14,468 bases of DNA from Candidatus Shapirobacteria bacterium (lineage in GTDB: Bacteria; Patescibacteriota; Microgenomatia; UBA12405): positions 1 through 14,468 of the forward strand of contig JAQVSW010000010.1 in NCBI GenBank assembly GCA_028700345.1, written 5' to 3'. The translations under genes were made by a program, and so were the position numbers. Below, piece after piece: positions 1 to 5,729 of this stretch. The notes beneath the pieces are model-generated. The model was not told where the DNA came from. It ran no database searches and worked only from the letters and a program-made list of their open reading frames with translations. Position 1 is the stretch's first letter. Every line of letters starts with the position of its first letter.

Positions 1-308
1 CAGGGAAAATTTTGGAAGCCATAAATCTAAATTTTGGCAGTTTTGAAAACTTCCAAAAAGAATTTAGCCAGGCAGCCGTAAGTGTGGAAGGATCGGGCTG
101 GGCAGTCCTTTGGAAAGATGAAGATAATAATTTAACGATAGGACAGCTAGAAAAACATAATTTGCTAGGAATGAACGACATGAAACCAATTTTAGTACTC
201 GATGTCTGGGAGCATGCGTACTACCTAGATTACCTCAATGACAGAAAAACATTTGTTGATAATTTTTGGAAAATAATAAACTGGGATGATGTCGAAAAAA
301 GATACTAA
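1..308 (+). CDS. Superoxide dismutase (Fe/Mn family), C-terminal part, cut by the window edge
   Basis: This enzyme converts superoxide to oxygen and hydrogen peroxide at a single Fe or Mn ion. Only the C-terminal alpha/beta domain is visible. The frame is already open at position 3 and reads GKILEAINLNFGSF, typical of the middle of the family, so the TTG at 12 is not a real start. The family signature DVWEHAYYLDY is present and supplies the Asp and His metal ligands. The segment GQLEKHN puts a His 15 residues before that Asp. In most bacterial Mn enzymes a Gln occupies this outer-sphere position, whereas mycobacterial and archaeal-type enzymes have His there. The ending NWDDVEKRY is also normal, so the C-terminus is complete. 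The metal cannot be decided from this part. The gene overlaps the following methyltransferase by 23 bp, which suggests co-transcription. Confidence 0.93.
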   Translation, partial: GKILEAINLNFGSFENFQKEFSQAAVSVEGSGWAVLWKDEDNNLTIGQLEKHNLLGMNDMKPILVLDVWEHAYYLDYLNDRKTFVDNFWKIINWDDVEKRY

Positions 309-1047
309 TAAAACAGCCTGGAAAGGAGGCGTAGCTCAGTGGTATAAAAAAAGTGTGGGGGTAGAAGGCAGTTATTACCATAAAGAAGTGGTAATTCCGA
401 ATTCTCTCCGACTGCTCGATATAAAAAATGGAGAAAAGATTTTAGACCTGGGCTGTGGCCAGGGAATAATGGGGAGACATATAAAAAATAAATATTTAGG
501 AATTGATTTATCGACAGAATTAATTGAAGAAGCGAAAAAACTGGATAAAAATATCAACCATACTTACCTAGTCGGAGATATAACTAAAGATTTAAAAATA
601 TATGGAATCTTTGATAAAGGAATGATTATTTTGGCTCTGCAAAATGTGAAAAAATCTTTTGGAGTAATTAGAAATTTTTCTAAGCTACTTAACAAGGGCG
701 GAGAATTATTAATAGTCATTAATCACCCAGCTTTTAGAATTCCAAAACATAGCGACTGGGTAGTGAAAGATGGTAAACAATTCCGGATTATGGAAAGTTA
801 TTTATCGCCGCTAGAAATTCCCATAGAATCCAGTCCTTTTGATAAAAAAAATAATCAAATTTCCTATAGTTATCATTATCCCCTGTCGGCTTACACAGAA
901 ATGCTCTCTGATAACGGATTTTTAATTAAAAATATGGAGGAATGGATTTCACCAAAGAAATCTGAAGGGCCAATGGCTATAATAGAAGACAGAGCCAGGG
1001 GTGAGTTCCCTCTGTTTTTAGCAATTAAGGCAGTAAAAAATGGATAA
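286..1047 (+). CDS. Class I SAM-dependent methyltransferase, substrate unknown
   Basis: A 253-residue Rossmann-fold methyltransferase. Motif I, ILDLGCGQG, lies at residues 52-60 and binds SAM. An acidic residue, D74 in YLGIDLS, should contact the ribose hydroxyls, and VGDIT near 96-100 is the next strand-loop. The C-terminal third (HYPLSAYTEML, then EEWISPKKSEGP) follows the pattern of small-molecule methyltransferases of the Methyltransf_11/25 type. The substrate cannot be read from sequence. Adjacent ATG codons at 286 and 289 are both possible starts. Both lie inside the dismutase gene, and I see no strong ribosome-binding site, so translation may be coupled. An AAAGGAGG at 322-329 lies inside the gene and leads to no useful start. 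The next gene begins 8 bp before this one ends. Confidence 0.88.
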   Translation: MMSKKDTNKTAWKGGVAQWYKKSVGVEGSYYHKEVVIPNSLRLLDIKNGEKILDLGCGQGIMGRHIKNKYLGIDLSTELIEEAKKLDKNINHTYLVGDITKDLKIYGIFDKGMIILALQNVKKSFGVIRNFSKLLNKGGELLIVINHPAFRIPKHSDWVVKDGKQFRIMESYLSPLEIPIESSPFDKKNNQISYSYHYPLSAYTEMLSDNGFLIKNMEEWISPKKSEGPMAIIEDRARGEFPLFLAIKAVKNG

Positions 1048-1249
1048 AAAAAATATGTATTGGTGGTCGGGAATTATAGTTTTTTTGATAATACTGGTGG
1101 GAATTTTAGTTGTCGATAGCCAAAAACAATTAAAGTTGCTTAACACTTGTAAAAGTTTAAGAATTAGACCCCTTTCGGAAAAATTTTTCACCTGGGAAGG
1201 AATTCTCGAACTAAATCAAAAGGGTGAATATCAACCAAAATGTATTTAA
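1040..1249 (+). CDS. Small single-pass membrane protein, unknown function
   Basis: A 69-residue protein I do not recognise. Residues 9-25 form one strong hydrophobic segment (IIVFLIILVGILVV) after a short lysine-containing N-terminus. The remaining 40 or so residues should be outside the cell or at the membrane face. Two cysteines, C37 and C68, lie in this tail and could form a disulfide if exported. The ATG overlaps the end of the methyltransferase gene in an 8-bp overlap (ATGGATAA), an arrangement that usually reflects translational coupling and supports this being a real gene despite its size. Its stop codon overlaps the stop of the convergent CapA-like gene by 4 bp. Confidence 0.62.
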   Translation: MDKKNMYWWSGIIVFLIILVGILVVDSQKQLKLLNTCKSLRIRPLSEKFFTWEGILELNQKGEYQPKCI

Positions 1250-2244
1250 GGCATTAGGGCCGGCTGGGAGTTAAACTTGATTTCGATAGGAAAAAGCTCT
1301 AGATTTTCGAATTTTGTTTTGGAGAGAATTAGCTTGGCTATTTGAGAATGAGAAGTTTCATAAGACCAGGACTGATCAAAAATAAAGTTTCCAAAAGAGT
1401 AAAAAATAGGTTTTTCTTTATAAATTTCATAATCTTGCCAGACATGAGGATGATGGCCATGAATAATATCGGCGCCAGCGTCGATGAGCTCTCTGGCTAA
1501 ATTTTCCCGCCATGTTTCAGCCTTTGGCAGATATTCATTCCCCCAATGAATAGAAACGATAAGCCAGTCAACCTGCGAATTATAAGTTTTGACATCAGCA
1601 ATTAGAGAGACTGGATCTAATTTGGGGTAAGTAATAAAATCGTAGCCTAAAAAACCAAAACTAATGCCATTTATAGTTTTAGTGCTAAACTGGGGAAAAT
1701 AAATTATTTCGTTTTGAGATAAAAAGGAATGAGTTTGTTTTAGGCCATCGGCGCCATAATTTAAAATGTGATTATTAGCTAAATTTAAGACAAATTTATT
1801 TGATTTAAGATAGGGTAAAAATCTATCATCACCACAGAAAGTGAAGGTCCCGGTTAAACCCTCGGGGCAATTAGCAATGATAGGACTTTCTAAATTTGCC
1901 AAATTAAAATCGTTTGATAATAACCAAGAAGAAATCTGCTGAAAAGACCAGGAAAAATCATTTTTCTTGCGAGCGGTCGAGGTAATATGACGACCGAGAC
2001 CAAGATCACCAACTAGTCCCAAAGTGACAGTGGGAACTAAAGTAGGAGTAGGAATAAGGGTGGGGGCGGAAACTATTTTGGTACTTTCATAAAGAGCTTT
2101 AGGGGGGAAAATAAAATATAATAGGAAGAGGAAAATGATTAAAGAAAAAATAAATATTAGTTTAGTAATAGTATTACTTAGCAGTTTATTTCTAGGAGCT
2201 TGTGGAGTGGAAAAATCAGGTGTGGAAATCGTTTCTTCGCCCAT
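1246..2244 (-). CDS. CapA-like metallophosphatase-fold protein with N-terminal membrane anchor
   Basis: A 332-residue protein of the CapA/PGA_cap family (calcineurin-like phosphoesterase fold), named after the poly-gamma-glutamate capsule protein. The order is a short cytoplasmic N-terminus, one transmembrane helix at 28-46, a Pro/Thr-rich linker at 60-73, then the catalytic-fold domain outside the cell. The family motifs are all present: VGDLGLGRH (78-86), NLESP (117-121), LNLANNH (153-159), SIHWGNEY (231-238), GHHPHV (263-268) and YSFGNFIFDQ (282-291). Without capB/capC-like neighbours, actual poly-gamma-glutamate synthesis is unlikely; a role in surface polymer processing or wall remodelling is an inference. 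The ATG start at 2244 lies inside the divergent lipoprotein gene. It is the only ATG upstream of the helix, and TATACT sits 6 nt before it. A shorter version from a non-ATG codon cannot be excluded. Confidence 0.88.
   Translation of the reverse strand: MGEETISTPDFSTPQAPRNKLLSNTITKLIFIFSLIIFLFLLYFIFPPKALYESTKIVSAPTLIPTPTLVPTVTLGLVGDLGLGRHITSTARKKNDFSWSFQQISSWLLSNDFNLANLESPIIANCPEGLTGTFTFCGDDRFLPYLKSNKFVLNLANNHILNYGADGLKQTHSFLSQNEIIYFPQFSTKTINGISFGFLGYDFITYPKLDPVSLIADVKTYNSQVDWLIVSIHWGNEYLPKAETWRENLARELIDAGADIIHGHHPHVWQDYEIYKEKPIFYSFGNFIFDQSWSYETSHSQIAKLILSKTKFENLELFPIEIKFNSQPALMP
2117..2122 (+). promoter_or_regulatory. Possible -10 element before the PEGA/SH3 lipoprotein
   Basis: A perfect TATAAT lies 12 nt upstream of the ATG at 2135, inside the coding sequence of the opposite-strand CapA-like gene (its membrane helix). 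A transcript from it would have a leader of only about 5-6 nt. That would remove most of the Shine-Dalgarno-like sequence next to it, so either the real promoter lies further upstream or the message is nearly leaderless. No clear -35 is seen. Confidence 0.35.
2123..2131 (+). promoter_or_regulatory. Ribosome-binding site deciding the lipoprotein start
   Basis: AGGAAGAGG ends 3 nt before the ATG at 2135, with its first AGG 9 nt away. It is one of the better Shine-Dalgarno-like sequences in the window. Together with the signal peptide that follows directly, it fixes the start at 2135, even though this places the first 110 bp of the gene inside the CapA-like gene. Confidence 0.5.
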
Positions 2245-2917
2245 TGCTAAAGTATATCTTAACGGACAAGAAAGCGGAATGACCCCCTATAAAAATAATT
2301 CTTTGAAGCCCGGAAACATAAAAATTAAATTAGAGGATGAAGGGAATGTTTGGGAAAGAGAAATAAGGCTTCAAAATAATGTCACTACTGTGATTAATTG
2401 GAGCTTAAATAAAGACAACAATAGTGGCTACATTTTATCAATGGAAAAAAGTGGCAAGAGCGGCAGCCTGCTTATTAATTCGAGTCCAGGTGGAGCCATG
2501 ATATTTATTGACGGAGAACTTAAAACTAGTAGTCCCGCTAAAATCGAAAATGTGGGTGAGGGAGATAAAAAAATTTCACTAAATTATCCAGGTTTTAAAA
2601 ATGTAAATTTAATTGTAAAGATGGTTAAAGATTATCAAATAATAATTGATGCAAAATTAGAAACAGAAGAAAAAACAAGGATAAATGTTACGGCAACACC
2701 AATCCCACTTGGACAAGGAGTTTCTATGGTTAAAATTAAAGATACGGAAACAGGATGGCTAAGAGTTAGAAGCAGCGCCAGTAGTAGCGCAGCTGAAATT
2801 GGTCGAGTCAAACCAGGAGAAAGCTACGAACTACTAAGTCAAGACAATGACTGGTATCAAATAAAATTTGATAACAAAAATGGTTGGATTTCACTTAAAT
2901 ACGCCGAAAAAATTTAA
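2135..2917 (+). CDS. Lipoprotein with two PEGA domains and a C-terminal SH3b domain
   Basis: A 260-residue exported protein. Residues 1-22 are a lipoprotein signal peptide ending in the lipobox LGAC, with C23 as the predicted lipidated residue. Two PEGA-type beta domains follow. The first is at about 28-92 (VEIVSSPIAKVYLNG, then a Thr-Pro turn). The second is at about 109-176 (SLLINSSPGGAMIFIDGE, then TSSPAKI, then YPGFK). After a short linker (ATPIPLG) comes a bacterial SH3 domain at 197-258, with GWLRVRSSAS, GESYELL, DWYQIKF and GWISLKYAE. PEGA domains are common in surface proteins and SH3b domains often bind peptidoglycan, so an outward-facing wall-binding scaffold is likely. No catalytic domain is present. 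The gene overlaps the CapA-like gene head to head by 110 bp and the WecA/MraY-like gene tail to tail by 23 bp. Confidence 0.85.
   Translation: MIKEKINISLVIVLLSSLFLGACGVEKSGVEIVSSPIAKVYLNGQESGMTPYKNNSLKPGNIKIKLEDEGNVWEREIRLQNNVTTVINWSLNKDNNSGYILSMEKSGKSGSLLINSSPGGAMIFIDGELKTSSPAKIENVGEGDKKISLNYPGFKNVNLIVKMVKDYQIIIDAKLETEEKTRINVTATPIPLGQGVSMVKIKDTETGWLRVRSSASSSAAEIGRVKPGESYELLSQDNDWYQIKFDNKNGWISLKYAEKI
2251..2256 (-). promoter_or_regulatory. Possible -10 element close to the CapA-like start
   Basis: On the minus strand TATACT is followed by exactly 6 nt and then the ATG at 2244. A transcript from it would begin at or next to the start codon, so the message would be leaderless. No Shine-Dalgarno sequence precedes this ATG. 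No good -35 box is visible at 16-18 bp, and in AT-rich DNA such hexamers occur by chance, so this is only a candidate. Confidence 0.35.
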
Positions 2918-3953
2918 GAGTAAATCCAAAAAAAATAATAGCGAGACCAATAAAAACATAAAATTTTTGCTCACTATTTAGTGTTAAAGATAAAAATCCC
3001 AAAGCTAAGCTAAGAAACCAGTAAAAGAGAGAAATACGCCGTCGCCCCCAACCTAATTTTAATAATTGATGATGAAGATGGTTTCGATCGGATTTAAAAG
3101 GAGAATGGTGGTGATAAAGACGATAAATAATGACAAAAATAGCATCTAGCATCGGAAGACCTAATAGAAAAATTACCGTCGCTAGCTTGGCCCCGGATAA
3201 GATTGAAAGAATAGCCAGTAGAAGTCCGGCTAGAGATTTGCCACTGTAACCAGGCATTATTTTTTGAGGATAAAAATTAAAAGGTAAAAAACCTAGGTAA
3301 GCACCAGCCACAGTAAAAGCCAAGACAATAACTGGCCACTGAGTAACATCATTTTGAAATTTTAAGCCAAGAATACCAATAAAAATTGCCGAAATTGATA
3401 TAAAACCAGGGAGTTGACCATCGACCCCAGAGGCCCAGCCAACAAAATTCATACACCAAACAATCCAAAAGATCGCCAAAAGATCAGCCAAAAGCCAAAT
3501 TGAGTGGATAGACCCTAAAAAGGAAAAAAAGAGTTGAGGGTGAGACAGGTCAAAAACACCACCAAAAGGATTAGAAACATAGGCAATCCCTATTCCTGCC
3601 GCCACGACAAGCATGGCGGAAATAAAATTGGTAAAGAGACGAAAAAGAGGACTGATATCTTTGACATCGTCAAAAAGACCAATAATTAAAGCAAAAAAAG
3701 AGGCGAGTAAAATACCAATTAAATGTTTATCTAGAGGTAAGAAGATTAGAGACGTTATGAAAACACTAACAAAAATAGGTAATCCTCCACCCCGAGGTAC
3801 AGGCTTGGTGGCAGTAGAGTTGCCGCTTTTTTGCTGTTTAATTTTTGGATCTTCGATCCAGCGGTGAGAATGAAAAAATTTAATAACTAAAGGAGTTATA
3901 AAATAAGAAACAAAAAAGGCAATCGGTAAGGCTAATAAATACTGAGGATTCAT
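2895..3953 (-). CDS. WecA/MraY-like phosphoglycosyltransferase (glycosyltransferase 4 family), variant active site
   Basis: A 352-residue polytopic membrane protein of the polyprenyl-phosphate N-acetylhexosamine-1-phosphate transferase superfamily. Members transfer a sugar-1-phosphate from a UDP-sugar to undecaprenyl phosphate at the inner face of the membrane. About ten hydrophobic helices are apparent. Recognisable motifs are PRGGGLP (53-59), the metal-binding DDVKD (95-99), NFVGWASGVDG (169-179), GYSG (235-238) and the C-terminal HLHH (292-295). Two normally conserved acidic positions are replaced: the first Asp of the usual DGLDG is S175, and the Asp of the usual GDxG is Y236. The fold and the cytosolic loops are otherwise intact, so this looks like a divergent subfamily rather than a broken gene. 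It may start a lipid-linked glycan, or may have changed chemistry. It is the last gene of the four-gene unit; its ATG overlaps the preceding stop by 1 nt (TAATG). Confidence 0.87.
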   Translation of the reverse strand: MNPQYLLALPIAFFVSYFITPLVIKFFHSHRWIEDPKIKQQKSGNSTATKPVPRGGGLPIFVSVFITSLIFLPLDKHLIGILLASFFALIIGLFDDVKDISPLFRLFTNFISAMLVVAAGIGIAYVSNPFGGVFDLSHPQLFFSFLGSIHSIWLLADLLAIFWIVWCMNFVGWASGVDGQLPGFISISAIFIGILGLKFQNDVTQWPVIVLAFTVAGAYLGFLPFNFYPQKIMPGYSGKSLAGLLLAILSILSGAKLATVIFLLGLPMLDAIFVIIYRLYHHHSPFKSDRNHLHHQLLKLGWGRRRISLFYWFLSLALGFLSLTLNSEQKFYVFIGLAIIFFGFTLKFFRRI

Positions 3954-4324
3954 TAAGTTGCTAGACTAATAATTTTTAAAAGAGAAATAGTAGAAAAAAG
4001 AGAAATTATAAATCCAAATATAACTAAAAGCTCGGAGAGGAGGATTTTTTTGGCATAAAAATAAAGAGCAAGGAAATAATTTATAAGTAGGGTTAATAAG
4101 GAAAATAAAGGAAGAATAAAAATAGAAGCAGGAGAAGAAAGCCAGGCTTCACCCCAAGGACGTGAAAAAAAGATGGGAATTTCTGGGGGCAATGAATGAT
4201 AAAACCAAATAATTAAAATTATTTGAAAGAAAAATAAAAAAAGACTATAGCGAAAAAATTGCGAATTTAAAGTTCTTTGCCAAAATTTGCCAAGGTTACC
4301 AAAAAATAAAGAGAAAACATTCAT
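3953..4324 (-). CDS. Small DUF1648-like membrane protein
   Basis: A 123-residue integral membrane protein. Hydrophobic segments lie at about 24-43, 66-90 and 96-119. Between the first two, the motif SLPPEIPIFFSRPWGEAW resembles the extracytoplasmic loop of DUF1648 proteins, in which LP..IP.HF..G is typical; the match is by eye. No enzymatic motif is visible. It lies between two glycosyltransferase genes, 3 nt after the GT39-like stop and sharing TAATG with the WecA/MraY-like start, so it is almost certainly made with them. A helper or partner role in the same glycan pathway is an inference from position only. Confidence 0.65.
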   Translation of the reverse strand: MNVFSLFFGNLGKFWQRTLNSQFFRYSLFLFFFQIILIIWFYHSLPPEIPIFFSRPWGEAWLSSPASIFILPLFSLLTLLINYFLALYFYAKKILLSELLVIFGFIISLFSTISLLKIISLAT

Positions 4325-4327
4325 AAA

Positions 4328-5722
4328 TTATTCCCGAAATTTAAATAGATATGCGGAACCAATTTGATCAATAAGAATATAGTAATTGGTAATGAAATTA
4401 TCAAGCTCTGGAAAAGGACGTGAAGGCTGCGAATAATAAATAATAATTTTGGGAGTAGTTAATTTGAGCTCAGAAATTGTTTGGTCGTGAGCGTTGAAAT
4501 CAACCACATGATAAGAAACAATATATTTAGTAGATGGAAGTCGATCGCTGAGAGGAAAGAGATAAGACTGATCGCCCCAAACATAAATTCTGTCACTGGG
4601 GCTGGTGAGTGAATTAATTTTACTGGCAAGAAGATAATTTTGAGGCATATCGTGTCCAAAATAGCCTCGATAATTATCAATATTTTTTTTGCCGACTGCA
4701 TAGCTATAAAAATTTAGATAATAAGAAAAAACTGGATAAAAATAGAATTTGTAGCGAAAAACAGAGGCAATAAAGAAAGAAAAAACAAACAATACCCATA
4801 ATTTTGATTTGAAAAAGAAAAACAAGAGCAGACAAAGCGGCGGTAAAACCTGAATTAAATAGTGAGGATAGGGCCTGCCAGAGAGAAGGGCTCCAAAAAG
4901 AGCGGCAAAAAACCAAGCTGAGAGAAAAAAAATATTTTTAGAAATTTTCTTGAAATAAAAAAGAAAAAAAGAAATAACCCAAAGTATAAAAAGAATTATG
5001 CCTCTATTTAGCAAGCCACCGGAGGCAACAGAGGCCTGCTGGCTACCAGTCGACCAGGAAGAGAGATAGCCAAAATTTTGGAGTAAGGCAGCAAAAAGAA
5101 AAGGCTGAAGAGCGCCTTTAAGCGCAAAATAAATTAAATATAAAGTAATCGGTGTTAAAAAAGAAAAAGAAAAGATAAGAAGATTTTTGATTTTAGATTT
5201 TTGAAAGACAAGAATCCAAAGACCAAGAAAGGCAGCTTCAAAGGCAACGGGAACTTTTATGGTAAAGGCAAAACCAAGTAACAAACCCGAAAAGAGAAAG
5301 GAGAGATTAGATTTTTGATAATTTAAAAATATTAGAAAAGCTAAAATGGTGGGAAGGAGCATAAAAACCTCAGCGTTGGCAATATTACCCTCAAAGAGAG
5401 GAATAGAAGTAAGAACAAGAAAAAGAAGAGTGGAAACTTGAGACAAGATTTTAGATTTTAGAAATTTTTGAGAAAGACGATAGAAAAAATAGATAGTGGG
5501 AATCATGACCAAAAACAAAAGCAAGCGAAAACCAAAAACAGTGCGAGCTAAAGCGGCTAAATAATAAAGAGTGGGTGGTTTGTTGTCATGAATCTGCTTA
5601 AAGAGAAGTAGTCCGTAGCGAATAGCCTGACCCAGGGCTAAATATATTCCTTCGTCTCCATACCAGTAGGGCTCAAAAAGTGAAGGGAAGCGGAGAAGAA
5701 AAAACAGAATAGCGTAAAGCAT
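4328..5722 (-). CDS. GT39-like (PMT/ArnT-type) membrane glycosyltransferase
   Basis: A 464-residue protein with about ten transmembrane helices and the layout of lipid-phosphate-sugar dependent GT-C glycosyltransferases. The N-terminal extracytoplasmic loop carries FEPYWYGDEGIYLALGQAI, where D23-E24 match the acidic catalytic site of PMT/ArnT proteins, followed by HDNKPPTLYYL (45-55), a frequent second motif of the bacterial family. These enzymes move a sugar from a polyprenyl-phosphate donor onto a lipid, glycan or protein outside the membrane; donor and acceptor are unknown here. The ATG at 5722 lies 7 nt after the stop of the upstream GT2 gene. Three cytosolic connecting loops are encoded by stretches with a 7-bp periodicity (see repeats), giving QKSK, LKSK and QKSN segments. 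The gene is T-rich on its coding strand, as expected for such a hydrophobic protein. Confidence 0.85.
   Translation of the reverse strand: MLYAILFFLLRFPSLFEPYWYGDEGIYLALGQAIRYGLLLFKQIHDNKPPTLYYLAALARTVFGFRLLLFLVMIPTIYFFYRLSQKFLKSKILSQVSTLLFLVLTSIPLFEGNIANAEVFMLLPTILAFLIFLNYQKSNLSFLFSGLLLGFAFTIKVPVAFEAAFLGLWILVFQKSKIKNLLIFSFSFLTPITLYLIYFALKGALQPFLFAALLQNFGYLSSWSTGSQQASVASGGLLNRGIILFILWVISFFLFYFKKISKNIFFLSAWFFAALFGALLSGRPYPHYLIQVLPPLCLLLFFFFKSKLWVLFVFSFFIASVFRYKFYFYPVFSYYLNFYSYAVGKKNIDNYRGYFGHDMPQNYLLASKINSLTSPSDRIYVWGDQSYLFPLSDRLPSTKYIVSYHVVDFNAHDQTISELKLTTPKIIIYYSQPSRPFPELDNFITNYYILIDQIGSAYLFKFRE
5183..5203 (-). repeat. Three tandem 7-bp units inside the GT39-like gene
   Basis: Three heptamers lie head to tail: ATTTTTG, ATTTTAG and ATTTTTG on the + strand (CWAAAAT on the coding strand). 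They encode QKSKIKN in a cytosolic loop between two helices. The exact 7-bp spacing is not expected from codon structure and suggests a short tandem repeat absorbed into the reading frame. Confidence 0.6.
5448..5461 (-). repeat. Two tandem 7-bp units inside the GT39-like gene
   Basis: ATTTTAG occurs twice in tandem on the + strand (CTAAAAT on the coding strand), the same heptamer type as at 5183-5203. It encodes part of a FLKSKILS loop. A more degenerate pair, AGATTAG plus ATTTTTG, lies at 5304-5317 and encodes QKSN. Confidence 0.45.
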
Positions 5723-5729
5723 ACTATGT

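Noticed and set aside
12..14. TTG as the start of the dismutase gene
   Set aside because: The frame is open to the window edge and the upstream residues GKI fit the dismutase family, so the TTG is an internal leucine codon.
325..344. Sequence very like the 5' half of a tRNA (GGCGTAGCTCAGTGGTA)
   Set aside because: It matches the acceptor and D-arm consensus, but no T-arm (GGTTCGANTCC) or complementary 3' acceptor strand follows within 70-90 bases, and it lies inside the methyltransferase frame, coding for residues about 14-20.
3613..3867. 84-residue plus-strand open frame inside the WecA/MraY-like gene
   Set aside because: It is antisense to the DDVKD and PRGGG motif region of a clear gene and has no recognisable domain.
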